A model generated the notes under the pieces. The model saw only the letters and a list, made by a program, of their open reading frames with translations. It did no database searches and had not been told where the DNA came from. From REEB95 sp963762425 (GTDB lineage Bacteria > Pseudomonadota > Alphaproteobacteria > ATCC43930 > CGMCC-115725), in assembly GCA_963762425.1 (NCBI GenBank), contig CAVXKY010000024.1, positions 372,001 to 436,000 of the forward strand: DNA of 64,000 nt. The letters are read 5' to 3'. Within the stretch, counting starts at the first letter, position 1. Each line of letters begins with the position of its first letter. The position numbers were made by a program, and so were the translations under genes. Below, one piece after another: positions 18,426 to 27,909 of the stretch.

Positions 18426-19481
18426 CTAGCGCAAACTGGCGTTCAGCTTCTGCAACGCCGCGTTGCCGGGCACCAGCTCGGAATCGGCCAGCTCGTTCAG
18501 CGGCTTCTCCACCGTCTCGAAATGATCGTGCAGATCGTGCGCCTCGGGCTCGACATAGAGCAGGCCGGTGACGATCTCGCCCGCGGCGTGGCGCTGCTGG
18601 AGATAGGTCATGGCCTGGATGCGGTCCTGCGGATCGTAATCGGCGTGCAGCTTGCGGAAACGCAGCACCGAGCCGTCATGCTGTGTGATGGTCTCGACCG
18701 TGCCGGGCGCGTAATCGGCGGTGATCGGCGCGCGCGCCTCGATGATGTCGAGCCGGTTCACCAATTCATTGTGCTCGCGCACGTAATCGAAGCTCTTGGT
18801 CGAGCCCACGTGGTTGTTGAAGGCGACGCAAGGCGAGATCACGTCGATGAAGGAGGCGCCGTGGTGGCGGATGGCGCCGGCGATCAGCGGCACCAACTGC
18901 GCCTTGTCGCCGGAGAAGCTGCGCGCGACGAAGGTCGCACCCAGTTGCAACGCCATGCCGATCAGGTCGATCGGCTCGTCCATGTTCAAGACGCCGCGCT
19001 TGCTCTTCGAACCCTTGTCGCTGGTGGCCGAGAACTGGCCCTTGGTGAGGCCGTAGACGCCGTTATTTTCGACGATATAGACCATGTTGACGCCGCGCCG
19101 GAGCACGTGGGCGAACTGCCCGATGCCGATCGAGGCGCTGTCGCCGTCGCCCGACACGCCCATGTAGATGAGATCGCGGTTGGCGAGATTGGCGCCGGTC
19201 AGCACCGACGGCATGCGTCCGTGGACCGAGTTGAACCCGTGCGAATTGCCCAGGAAATACGTGGGCGTCTTGGACGAGCAGCCGATGCCCGACAGCTTGG
19301 CGATGCGGTGCGGCTGCAGATCGAGATCGAAACAGGCTTGGATGATCGCGGCGCTGATCGAATCATGGCCGCAACCGGCGCAGAGCGTCGACACCGCGCC
19401 TTCATAGTCGCGGTGGGTGAATCCCAGCTTGTTGACCGGCAGACCGGGGTGATGAAGCTTGGGCTTGGCGATGTAGGTCAT
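18426..19481 (-). CDS. korB: 2-oxoacid:ferredoxin oxidoreductase, beta subunit
   Basis: The beta subunit binds thiamine diphosphate and a [4Fe-4S] cluster and, with the alpha/gamma subunit, oxidatively decarboxylates a 2-oxoacid to its acyl-CoA while reducing ferredoxin. The 351-residue protein shows CAGCGHD near residue 35, GIGCSS, the TPP motif GDGDSASIGIGQFAH and NNGVYGLTKGQ, and a later conserved SPCVAFNNH. The substrate is probably 2-oxoglutarate, judged only from overall resemblance to KorB. The ATG overlaps the korA stop (ATGA). Longer in-frame extension upstream is antisense to korA. Confidence 0.9.
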   Translation of the reverse strand: MTYIAKPKLHHPGLPVNKLGFTHRDYEGAVSTLCAGCGHDSISAAIIQACFDLDLQPHRIAKLSGIGCSSKTPTYFLGNSHGFNSVHGRMPSVLTGANLANRDLIYMGVSGDGDSASIGIGQFAHVLRRGVNMVYIVENNGVYGLTKGQFSATSDKGSKSKRGVLNMDEPIDLIGMALQLGATFVARSFSGDKAQLVPLIAGAIRHHGASFIDVISPCVAFNNHVGSTKSFDYVREHNELVNRLDIIEARAPITADYAPGTVETITQHDGSVLRFRKLHADYDPQDRIQAMTYLQQRHAAGEIVTGLLYVEPEAHDLHDHFETVEKPLNELADSELVPGNAALQKLNASLR

Positions 19482-21310
19482 GACGCCACCTCTCGCAGCG
19501 GTTTTTCGGCGCGCAGCAGCGCGGAGATCGCGCCGCTGATGAAACGTTCGGTGATCGGCGTGCCGTCGTAATGCAGCACCGGGACGAGCTTGGCGGGATC
19601 GACGCCGCCTTCGGTCACGATCAGCGTCCGCAATTGCGCGTCGCGGTTCTGCTCGACCACGAAGACCTGCTCGTGCGCGGCGATGAAGTCGAGCACTTCC
19701 TTGGCGAAGGGAAAGCCCCTGATCCGCAGCGCATCGAGATGGATCCCCTGCCCTTCCAGCGCCACGAGCGCCTCGCGCATCGCCGCCGAGGTCGAGCCGA
19801 AATATATCGCGCCGCGCCTGGTCTTCTGCTTGGCGTCGGTGCGCAACGGCGCCGGCACCAGCTTCTTCGCGGTCTCGAACTTGCGCAACAGCCGCTGCAT
19901 GTTGTCGACATAGGCCGGGCCTTCCTCGGTATAGCGCGCATAGCGGTCGCGCGAGGTGCCGCGGGTGAAATACACGCCCTTGGTCGGGTGCGTGCCGGGA
20001 TATGTGCGATAGGGAATGCCGTCGCCGTCGACGTCGAGATAACGGCCGAACTCCTTGGCCGCATCGAGATCGGCGGCGCTCATCACCTTGCCGCGGTCGA
20101 GCCGCCGCGTGTCGTCCCAGGCGAAGGGCTTCGACAGCCACTCGTTCATGCCGATGTCGAGATCGAGCATGACGAACACCGGCGTTTGCAGCCGGTCGGC
20201 GAGATCCAAGGCCAGCGCGCCCATCTCGAAGCATTCATGGGGATCTTCCGGGAAGAGCAGCACGTGCTTGGTGTCGCCGTGGCTGGCATAGGCGGCCGAG
20301 AGAATATCGGCCTGCTGGGTGCGCGTCGGCATGCCGGTCGACGGCCCCGCCCGTTGGACGTCGAACACCACCGCCGGAATTTCCGCGAAATAGGCCAAGC
20401 CCAGGAATTCCTGCATCAGCGAAAGGCCCGGGCCGGACGTGCAGGTGAAGGCGCGCGCGCCGTTCCACGCCGCGCCGATGACGATGCCGATCGACGCCAG
20501 CTCGTCCTCGGCCTGGACCACGGCATAGCGATGCTTGCCGGTCGCCGGATCGACGCGGTAGCGCCGGCAATGGCGCTCGAACGCCTCGGCCATCGAGGTC
20601 GACGGCGTGATCGGATACCACGCCGCCACCGTGGCGCCGCCATAGACCGCGCCCAGCGCGGCGGCGTTATTGCCCTCGATGAAGATGCGGTCGCCCACCG
20701 CGTCGGCGCGCTTGACCTTGAGACCGATCGGCTTGAGATGCTTCAACGCGTAATCGTGGCCCAGATGCAGCGCCTCGATATTGGGCGTCAGCAGCTTCTC
20801 CTTGCCCTGGTATTGCTCGCCGATCAGATTCTCGACCGCCGGCAATTCCACGCCGAGCAGCGCCGCCAGCGATCCCACATAGATGATGTTCTTGAACAGC
20901 TGCCTTTGGCGCGGATCGGTGTATTTCTGGTTGCAGATCTCCGTCAACGGCATGCCGATGACGTTGACGTCGTCGCGGAACTTGGAAGGCGGCATCGGCT
21001 TGGTCGAGTCATAGAAGAGATAACCGCCGGGATCGATCGAGGCCACGTCCTGCGCCCAGGTCTGCGGGTTCATGGCCACCATCAGATCGACGCCGCCGCG
21101 CCGGCCCAAATGCCCGGCTTCGGAAACGCGAACCTCGTACCAGGTCGGCAGGCCCTGGATGTTCGAGGGAAAGATGTTGCGCGTCGCCACCGGCACGCCC
21201 ATGCGGAGGATGGACTTCGCGAACAGCAGATTGGCCGAGGCCGAGCCCGAACCGTTGACGTTGGCGAATTTGACGACGAAGTCGTTGGTGCTGTTTATCG
21301 GGTTCGGCAT
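19478..21310 (-). CDS. korA: 2-oxoacid:ferredoxin oxidoreductase, fused gamma-alpha subunit
   Basis: A 610-residue protein with the gamma domain first (residues ~10-190, VKFANVNGSGSASANLLFAKSILRMG and the GRRGGVDLMVAMNP region) followed by the alpha domain (GNNAAALGAVYGGATVAAWYPITPSTSMAE, EDELASIGIVIGAAWNGARAFTCTSGPG, RAGPSTGMPTRTQQADI). This gamma-alpha fusion is standard for KorA-type enzymes in aerobic bacteria. The ATG at 21310 overlaps the end of the upstream gltD-like gene by 16 bases, and its stop overlaps korB, so the three genes form one operon. Confidence 0.9.
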   Translation of the reverse strand: MPNPINSTNDFVVKFANVNGSGSASANLLFAKSILRMGVPVATRNIFPSNIQGLPTWYEVRVSEAGHLGRRGGVDLMVAMNPQTWAQDVASIDPGGYLFYDSTKPMPPSKFRDDVNVIGMPLTEICNQKYTDPRQRQLFKNIIYVGSLAALLGVELPAVENLIGEQYQGKEKLLTPNIEALHLGHDYALKHLKPIGLKVKRADAVGDRIFIEGNNAAALGAVYGGATVAAWYPITPSTSMAEAFERHCRRYRVDPATGKHRYAVVQAEDELASIGIVIGAAWNGARAFTCTSGPGLSLMQEFLGLAYFAEIPAVVFDVQRAGPSTGMPTRTQQADILSAAYASHGDTKHVLLFPEDPHECFEMGALALDLADRLQTPVFVMLDLDIGMNEWLSKPFAWDDTRRLDRGKVMSAADLDAAKEFGRYLDVDGDGIPYRTYPGTHPTKGVYFTRGTSRDRYARYTEEGPAYVDNMQRLLRKFETAKKLVPAPLRTDAKQKTRRGAIYFGSTSAAMREALVALEGQGIHLDALRIRGFPFAKEVLDFIAAHEQVFVVEQNRDAQLRTLIVTEGGVDPAKLVPVLHYDGTPITERFISGAISALLRAEKPLREVAS

Positions 21311-23086
21311 GCGGGTCCGGCCAGGGTCATGTCCAACAGGAATTTCTGCATGTCCCACGCGCCGGTGGGACAGCGTTCGGCGCACAGGCCGCAATGCAGG
21401 CAGACGTCCTCGTCCTTCGCCATGATGCGGCCGGTCTTGAGCGTGCCCGATACGTACAAGTCTTGCGACTCATTCTTCGCGGGCGCGCTGAGCCGCTGGC
21501 GCAGCTCGCCCTCCTCGCCATTGGCGGTGAAGGTGATGCAATCCATCGGGCAGATATCGACGCAGGCGTCGCATTCGATGCACAAGGGCGCGTTGAACAC
21601 CGTCTGAATGTCGCAATTGAGGCAGCGTTCGGCCTCGAGATAACCGAGCTTTTGATCGAAGCCCAGCTCCACCTCGATGCGCACGTCCTTGAGCGCCAGT
21701 TCCTTGTCGCGGTGCGGCACCCGGTAGCGCAGGTCGTTGGAGATGTCGTTGTCGTAGCTCCATTCGTGGATGCCCATCTTCTGGCTGATGCGCGCCACGT
21801 CAGGCGGCGGGCGCGCGGATATGTCCTCGCCGTGGAGCAGCTTGTCGATCGAGATCGCCGCGTCGTGGCCGTGCGCCACCGCCCAGATGATGTTCTTGGG
21901 GCCGAAGGCGGCGTCGCCGCCGAAGAACACCTTGGGATGGGTCGAGCGCATGGTCTTGGGATCGACCTTGGGCATGTCCCACTTGTCGAATTCGATGCCG
22001 ATGTCGCGCTCGATCCAGGGAAAGGCGTTCTCCTGGCCCACCGCCACCAGCACGTCGTCGCAGTCGTAATGCGGGTCGGGCTCGCCGGTGGGCACCAGGC
22101 TGCGCTTGCCCTTGTCGTCGTATACGGCCTTGACCTTCTCGAAGGTGACGCCGGTGAGCTTGCCCTTGTTATGGGTGAATTCCTTGGGCACGAGATAGTT
22201 GATGATCGGGATGTCCTCGTGCATCGCGTCTTCTTTTTCCCACGGGCTCGCCTTCATCTCCTCGAAGCCCGAACGCACGATCACCTTCACGTCCTCGCCG
22301 CCCAAGCGGCGCGAGGTGCGGCAGCAATCCATCGCGGTGTTGCCGCCGCCCAGCACGATCACGCGCTTGCCGATCCTGTCGACATGGCCGAAGGACACGC
22401 TGGAAAGCCAATCGAGGCCGATATGGATGTGGGCCTTGGCCTCTTGCCGGCCGGGAATGTCGAGCTCGCGGCCCCTGGGCGCGCCCGAACCGACGAAGAT
22501 GGCGTCGTAATTCTCGGCCAGCAGCGCCTTCAGGCTGTCGATGCGTTTTCCCAGGCGCAGTTCCATCCCGCCGATGCCGGTGATGTAGGCGATTTCCTCG
22601 TCGGTGACGCTTTCGGGCAGGCGGAAGCGCGGGATCTGGCGTCCGCATCATGCCGCCCGCCTTGGGGTCGCCGTCATAGATGACGATGTGATAGCCGAGC
22701 GGCGCCAAATCGCGCGCCACGGTGAGCGAGGCCGGCCCGGCGCCGATCAGCGCCACGCGCTTGCCGTTGCTCTTGGCCGGCGCCTTGGGCAGGCGGTTGG
22801 TGATGTCGTCCTTGTTGTCGGCCGCGACGCGCTTCAGGCGGCAGATCGCCACCGGTTCCTTCTCCACCCGGCCGCGCCGGCAGGCGGGCTCGCAGGGACG
22901 GTCGCAGGTGCGGCCCAGGATTCCCGGGAAGACATTGGAGTGCCAGTTCACCATGTAGGCGTCGCTGTAACGCCCGGCGGCGATCAGCCGGATGTATTCC
23001 GGCACCGGCGTGTGCGCCGGGCAGGCCCATTGGCAATCGACCACCTTATGAAAATAATCGGGCACGCCGATATTGGTGGGCTGCAA
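21295..23086 (-). CDS. GltD-like FAD/4Fe-4S oxidoreductase of the Kor operon (one frameshift)
   Basis: A ~597-residue flavoprotein resembling the small subunit of glutamate synthase with extra ferredoxin domains. N-terminal cluster cysteines (CQWACPAHTPVPEYI, GRTCDRPCEPACRRG) precede an FAD-binding GAGPASLTVARDL, a second nucleotide motif GGGNTAMDCCRTSRRLGGEDV, and two C-terminal 4Fe-4S sites (CIECDACVDICPMDC and CLHCGLCAERCPTGA). One extra base near 22645 breaks the frame between GGMMRT and QIPRFRLPESVTDEE. By position it probably moves electrons between NAD(P)H and the ferredoxin used by KorAB; that is inference. Confidence 0.85.
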
Positions 23087-23175
23087 ACCGAACTCTCCCC
23101 CTGCCTACTCTGCCACCAACACCGAACCGCACTCCCGTTTGCACAACGTCCGCTCCGCGCGTTTCTTCCGCGCTC

Positions 23176-23364
23176 TCACTCGCGGTCGCCCGCACCCGCC
23201 TCGACTTCAAGCGCCTGGGCGATGCCTTCGAGCTCGCGCGCCACCTCGGGCACCGCCGTCAACTCCGCCAACTCGCGGCACCGCCGCGCCAGGCCGTGAA
23301 GCCTCTCGGCACGCGTGGCGTGCGCCACACCCGATCCGGAAGAACCGGCCGATCGCGATATCAT
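23176..23364 (-). CDS. Small helical protein of unknown function
   Basis: A 62-residue protein predicted to be mostly alpha-helical (RAERLHGLARRCRELAELTAVPEVARELEGIAQALEVEAG), with a pattern seen in many short uncharacterised alphaproteobacterial proteins. AAGGAGG lies 8 bases before the ATG, which is the best argument that it is real. It sits alone upstream of the Kor operon on the same strand. No function is suggested. Confidence 0.55.
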   Translation of the reverse strand: MISRSAGSSGSGVAHATRAERLHGLARRCRELAELTAVPEVARELEGIAQALEVEAGAGDRE

Positions 23365-23678
23365 CGCGTCCTCCTTGGTATTGCCTCGTCTTGCGCGTGC
23401 GAGGCTTGGCCAATTAGGGCGTCAGATTGCCCCAACCCCCATCGCGGTGCAACATCGCACGCGCCGCCAAGACCCTAAATTCTTGGGGTTTTTGAAGCAG
23501 TTAGGGTCCGAGTCTGACCGGTTCCCGTCAACCGGATAGCGCCCGGCTTGGCCGAAGGGGCGGTTCCGGAAGCAGGCCTGCCCACTAAGACCTTGGCATT
23601 ATTAGCGATTTAGTGACGTTTTTTCGGCAATTTAGATCTGGGGAAATTCCATCAGATCGACGGCTGGGAGAGTTCCGC
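23365..23678. other. Gene-free stretch before the Flp pilin gene
   Basis: About 314 bases between a minus-strand small gene and the plus-strand pilin gene. The half nearest the pilin is visibly richer in A/T (23590-23640) and probably holds its promoter. I see no named element. Confidence 0.35.
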
Positions 23679-23838
23679 GTGAATTTACTGCGGTCCTTGT
23701 GGCGAGACGAAAGCGGCGTGCAGGCCTTGGAATACGGGGCTGGTTGCGGCGCTCATCGCCATTGTCATCGTCGGCACGCTCCGCAACATCCAGCTCGCCA
23801 TCACCTCGACGCTCAATATCGTTTCGAGCGCGATGTGA
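23679..23838 (+). CDS. Flp/Fap-type pilin (one frameshift)
   Basis: Starting from GTG 23679 and removing one extra G in the run at about 23740-23743, the translation is a 52-residue type IVb pilin: a short basic leader MNLLRSLWRDESG, VQALEYGLVAALIAIVIVGTL and a short tail ending SSAM. The Glu five residues into the hydrophobic helix and the ALEYGL motif are typical of Flp pilins, which are cleaved by a prepilin peptidase and form adhesive Tad pili. GGAG lies 8 bases upstream. No tad/cpa genes are in the window. Confidence 0.8.
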
Positions 23839-24025
23839 TACCCCCGCGTGGGAAAGGGGTGAGTTATCCCCCGCGGCGGAACGGCGCGACTTATCCACGT
23901 AATTAACAGGCTTAGCAACGAGTCGTGCTTGATTTTTGCGCTCCGGGCGCCGGAGCGCATGTTAAGGTTTCGTCACAATCCTGTCCGCCCGCGCGTTGGG
24001 GGCACCGCACGGAAAGGTCTCGGCA

Positions 24026-24949
24026 TTGGCGCGCCAAAACAAAAATAATAATGCCAAGAAGCGGCCAGACATGCCGCCGCAGAATGGAGCAACACCAGGC
24101 ACCGGCAGCGCGGTCAACGTGGCGTTGCTGGTGTCGATCCTGTTCGTGCTGGTGCTCGGGATATTCGGCGCCGTCTATTTCGAGAACCGCGGCGGCGGAC
24201 AAGCCGCCAATCCTCAAACCGCTTCGTCTCCAGCCACGCCGCCTGGCAATTCAGTCCAGAACGTCCCGGCGCAAACGGGTCCGGGGCAAAGCGTCGCCAC
24301 CGCCAACATACCGCCGCTCAACCAGGTGAACCCCTCTGCCGGCCGCACCACCCCGGCCCCGCTCCAGGCCGCCCAGCCCGGCTACTGGGTGGAATACGCG
24401 GCCTATCTCGGCCCGGATTACGCCAAGCTCATGGTCAAGCGGCTCGCGGCGATGGGGATCAAGTCCTATTCCGAGCCGGCGACAGGCGCCGGCGGCAAGC
24501 AGTATTACCGCGTGCGTTCCGAGACCGGCGGCGACCGCGATGCCGCCGAGCAGGCCGCGCTCCAGGTCAGCAACGCACTCGATATCTTCCCGGTCGTGCA
24601 TCGCGACGGCCAGACCCAGGCCGGAGCCGCCGTTTTCAGCGCGCCGATCCCGCCCGCGTCCAGTTCAATGCTAACATATTGGGTTCAATTCGGAGCCTAT
24701 GACATTGATAATTATGCAAGATTATATGCGACTAAATTGCACGATTCGGGCCTCGACGTGACCATCATTTCCCGCCGGCGGCCGAACGGCCGGATGATCT
24801 ATTTCGTGCGCTCGCAGCCGCTCAAAACCCCGGAGGAAGCCCGGGCGCTCGCCCAACACAGCCAGCAGCTGGTCGGCGGCGATACCCTGGTCGGGCAAAC
24901 CGTTCCGGACGGACCCTTTCCGGCTCCGCCTCCCACCCAACATCTCTAA
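24026..24949 (+). CDS. Membrane protein with two SPOR domains
   Basis: A ~307-residue protein with a short basic cytosolic start (RQNKNNNAKKRPD), one transmembrane helix (VALLVSILFVLVLGIFGAVYF), a Pro/Gln/Ser-rich linker (~residues 60-120) and two SPOR-like repeats beginning WVEYAAYLGPDYAKLMVKRLAAMG and WVQFGAYDIDNYARLYATKLHDSG. SPOR domains bind denuded peptidoglycan at the division septum, so a role in cell division or wall remodelling is likely. The start is uncertain: TTG 24026, with GGAAAGG before it, is preferred, while ATG 24071 and TTG 23996 are alternatives. Confidence 0.75.
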   Translation: MARQNKNNNAKKRPDMPPQNGATPGTGSAVNVALLVSILFVLVLGIFGAVYFENRGGGQAANPQTASSPATPPGNSVQNVPAQTGPGQSVATANIPPLNQVNPSAGRTTPAPLQAAQPGYWVEYAAYLGPDYAKLMVKRLAAMGIKSYSEPATGAGGKQYYRVRSETGGDRDAAEQAALQVSNALDIFPVVHRDGQTQAGAAVFSAPIPPASSSMLTYWVQFGAYDIDNYARLYATKLHDSGLDVTIISRRRPNGRMIYFVRSQPLKTPEEARALAQHSQQLVGGDTLVGQTVPDGPFPAPPPTQHL

Positions 24950-25005
24950 TCCCAACATCAATCTGGGCATTTGAAATCATCGTCGGCCCGGTATAGGACG
25001 GGCTC

Positions 25006-25632
25006 ATGATTTTGACTCCCATTCCCGAGTCGGAGCTGCCCGAGTCGCTGGCGCGTTTCGACAACTCGCTGTCATCCGAGTCGTCCCGCGCCGTTTTCCG
25101 GCGCATCGCCACTGTGGGCAATCCGGCCCGCGCCCCGGCCGAAATCGCTGTTAAGAATCACTTGGAATCAATTGATCTTATAACAAATTTTGGCATCGGC
25201 CATAAGCCGGGCGCACCACGACTCGACTTGTCCTGGGACGGCACGGCGCTGCGCACCGAGACCGAGTCTTATGTCCTGTTGCACGAGGTGGCGCATTACC
25301 AGCTCGCCGCGCCCGCGCGCCGCAACGTGATCGAATTCGGCCTCGGCCCTGGCCCCGAAACCGGCGATCGTGCCCGGGCCGAACGCGCGGCCCTGCGCTT
25401 CGGCTTCGAACGCGAGCACGAGGAGGCTTTGGCCTCGCTGCTCGGCATCCTGTGGGAGGCGCAATTGGGCCACCCGGCGCTGGCTTCGTTCCTGGATCAG
25501 AACTGGCTCGAGGGCGCGGGCCGGCCCGGCACGGCGGCGCATTTCGAAACCGTTCTGGCCGAGCTTACGCGCGGCGACTTCGTTACGCCCGCCGGGCAGC
25601 CTACCCGGAATCTCCGCCAAAGCCCGGATTAG
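25006..25632 (+). CDS. Putative zinc metallohydrolase with HExxH motif
   Basis: A 208-residue soluble protein with HEVAH at about residues 93-97, preceded by a hydrophobic ESYVLL and followed by YQLAAP, the usual setting of a zincin active-site helix. Downstream acidic residues (RAERAALRFGFEREHEE, GILWEAQLGH) could provide the third ligand. No signal peptide is present, so it is probably cytosolic. The family is not recognised by name. It ends in a 4-base overlap with a convergent small gene. Confidence 0.6.
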   Translation: MILTPIPESELPESLARFDNSLSSESSRAVFRRIATVGNPARAPAEIAVKNHLESIDLITNFGIGHKPGAPRLDLSWDGTALRTETESYVLLHEVAHYQLAAPARRNVIEFGLGPGPETGDRARAERAALRFGFEREHEEALASLLGILWEAQLGHPALASFLDQNWLEGAGRPGTAAHFETVLAELTRGDFVTPAGQPTRNLRQSPD

Positions 25633-25853
25633 ACCAGGTTGGGATCCGCCGGATATGTCGCGTTGATGATGTGGATCGCCAGCACGCGCTGCAACGGCGT
25701 GAGCTTGCGGCGCTTGAGCAGACGCGCGATCAATGAGGCGCGCGCCTCGGCGGCAGCCGCCTGGGCCGGGCGCCGCGCCACCCGCGGCACCATCCAAGGC
25801 AGCCAGAAGGGATTGAGGCGGGCGGTGATTCCATTGTTCTGCGACATCGACAT
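25629..25853 (-). CDS. Small basic protein of unknown function
   Basis: A 74-residue protein with aromatic FWLPWMVPRVARRP near residue 17 and a basic helical region (ARLLKRRKLTPLQRVLAIHIINATYP). The sequence is not low in complexity and composition is protein-like, but no family is recognised. It is convergent with the HExxH gene and divergent from the dehydrogenase gene at 25961. The call rests on codon character only. Confidence 0.4.
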   Translation of the reverse strand: MSMSQNNGITARLNPFWLPWMVPRVARRPAQAAAAEARASLIARLLKRRKLTPLQRVLAIHIINATYPADPNLV

Positions 25854-25960
25854 CGGTTTCTGCCTTTGCTTGAAAATCGGTTCGGGTTTCCGATTCGCGA
25901 ATCCTGGTGCCGGTATGGTTAATAATTCGTTAGCGCCCTAAAGCGGCGCGGGAGAACGCC

Positions 25961-26888
25961 ATGACCAGCCTCGAAAACACCCCAAAAATCGCCTTTCTCG
26001 GCATCGGCCTGATGGGCGCCCCCATGGCCAGAAACCTGCTCGCCGGCAGCCTCAAAGTGACGGTCTGGAACCGCGATGGCGCCAAGGCCCAGGCGCTGGC
26101 GGCGGCGGGGGCGAAAGTGGCGCCCTCGCCCGCCGCGGCGGCCAAGGACGCCGACACGGTCATCACCATGCTGGCCAGCGGCCCGGTGGTGGAAACGGTG
26201 ATGTTCGGACCCAATGGCGTTGCCGAGTTGCTGGCGAAGGGCGCTCTGGTCATCGACATGAGTTCGTCGCCGCCCGAGATGGCGCGCGACCACGCCAAAC
26301 GACTCGCGGCCAAGGGCGTCGATTATCTCGACGCGCCGGTTTCGGGCGGCACGGTGAGGCGCGGCCGAGGGCAAGCTCGCCATCATGGCCGGTGGCGAGT
26401 CGCGCGTGTTCGAGCGGGCCCTTCCGGTGTTCGCGCCACTCGGAACCCCGATTCTGGTCGGGCCCGTGGGCACCGGCCAACTCGCCAAGCTGTGCAACCA
26501 GGCGATCGTCGCCATCACCATCGGCGCGGTGGCCGAGGCGCTGTTGCTGGCGGCGGCGGGCGGCGCCGATCCGGCGGCGGTGCGTCAGGCCATCATGGGC
26601 GGATTCGCCGGAAGCCGTATCTTAACAGTGCACGGCAATCGAATGATTTTACGTGATTTTATGCCTGGCGGCCCCGCCGCTATCCAGGTCAAGGATTGCG
26701 AGACCATCGTGGCCGCGGCCAAGGCGTCGAAGCTCTCTTTGCCCTTTGCCGAGACCGCCCTGGGGCTATTCCGGGACCTGGTGGCGCATGGCGGCGCGCG
26801 CTACGACCACAGCGCCCTGCTCTTCGAATTGGAGCGCCGTAACGCTCCGGCGCGAGTCGGAAAAGCGCCCGACCGGCTTCCCGTCTAA
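25961..26888 (+). CDS. 3-hydroxyisobutyrate dehydrogenase family oxidoreductase (one frameshift)
   Basis: A ~308-residue beta-hydroxyacid dehydrogenase. The N-terminal Rossmann motif is FLGIGLMGAPMARNLL, followed by VIDMSSSPP, the substrate-site DAPVSGGT, and the catalytic-lysine region GPVGTGQLAKLCNQ with Lys in the usual position. One extra G near 26358 shifts the frame between SGGTV and AAEGKLAIMAGG. Members reduce or oxidise short 3-hydroxyacids or tartronate semialdehyde with NAD(P); the exact substrate is not clear. The stop overlaps the stop of the convergent D-2-hydroxyacid dehydrogenase by 4 bases. Confidence 0.85.
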
Positions 26889-27823
26889 ACCACCGGCGTC
26901 GGAAGCGGCTTTCCGGCATAAAAGGCGGCCAGATTGTCGAGCATGAGCTGGCCCATGGCGCGGCGCGTGGCCTGGGTGGCGCTGCCGATATGCGGCAGCA
27001 GAACCACGTTGTCGAGCTTCAGCAGAGCCTCGGGCACGCGCGGCTCGTCGGCGAACACGTCGAGCCCGGCGGCGCGGAGATTGCCTTCGACCAGCGCCTT
27101 GACCAGCGCCGGCTCATCGACCACCGAACCGCGCGCGATGTTGATGAGCGCGCCCTTCTTGCCCAGCGCGGCGATCACCTTCTCGTCGACCAGGTTGCGC
27201 GTCGCCGCGCCGCCCGGGCAAGAGATCATCAGGTAATCCACGTCCTTCGCCATGGCCACGAGATCGGCGTAATAGCGATAGGCCACGCCCGGCTTCTGGC
27301 GCGGACCGTGATAGACGATCTTGACCCCCAGCGCCTCGGCGCGCTTGGCGATGGCCATGCCAATGCGGCCCAGCCCCAGCACGCCCATGGTCGAGCCGCC
27401 GAGCTTGGTCGCAAGCGGCATCGCGCCCTTCGCCGCCCATTTGCCCTCGCGCACATAGCGGTCGGCTTGCGGAATCCGCCGCGCCACGCCGAGAAGCAAT
27501 GAGATGGCGATATCGGCCACGTCGTCGGTCAGCACGTCGGGCGCATTGGTGACGCGGATGCCGCGCGCCTTGGCGGCGGCGAGATCGACATGGTCCACGC
27601 CCACGCTCATGCAGGCGATGATCTTGAGCTTGGGCAGCGCGTCCATCAGCTCGGCGTTGATCGCGCCGCCGAACGTGGTGAGGGCCTGCGCCTTGTCTTT
27701 CACGCCGGCGAGGAACGCCTTGCGGTCTTTGGCTTCGAACAGGCGATGCACGGTATAGGCGGCCTCAAGCTCCTCCCAAACCGGCTGATAGAGCGGCGTC
27801 GCGGCGACGACATCGGGTTTCAT
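26885..27823 (-). CDS. D-isomer-specific 2-hydroxyacid dehydrogenase
   Basis: A 312-residue NAD(P)-dependent dehydrogenase of the glyoxylate/hydroxypyruvate reductase type. It shows the substrate-site MSVGVDHVDL, the nucleotide-binding LGLGRIGMAIAKRAEALG, catalytic Arg in NIARGSVVDE, Glu in FADEPRVPEAL and the general-acid His in LLPHIGSAT. The ATG at 27823 follows the acyl-CoA synthetase stop by 86 bases on the same strand. The longer open frame that appears to fuse it to the synthetase is produced by an extra base in that upstream gene. Confidence 0.88.
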   Translation of the reverse strand: MKPDVVAATPLYQPVWEELEAAYTVHRLFEAKDRKAFLAGVKDKAQALTTFGGAINAELMDALPKLKIIACMSVGVDHVDLAAAKARGIRVTNAPDVLTDDVADIAISLLLGVARRIPQADRYVREGKWAAKGAMPLATKLGGSTMGVLGLGRIGMAIAKRAEALGVKIVYHGPRQKPGVAYRYYADLVAMAKDVDYLMISCPGGAATRNLVDEKVIAALGKKGALINIARGSVVDEPALVKALVEGNLRAAGLDVFADEPRVPEALLKLDNVVLLPHIGSATQATRRAMGQLMLDNLAAFYAGKPLPTPVV

Positions 27824-27909
27824 CGCCCTGTTTTGCCTCAAGCCGCGGTGGAATGTAAACCGCTCCCTTGTCGCGGGCGCCAGGCCGGTCCCACCCCTTG
27901 CCCCCACAA

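Noticed and set aside
19571..21607. A 678-residue plus-strand open frame opposite korA
   Set aside because: Shadow frame of korA; composition rich in Arg, His and Gly with no motif.
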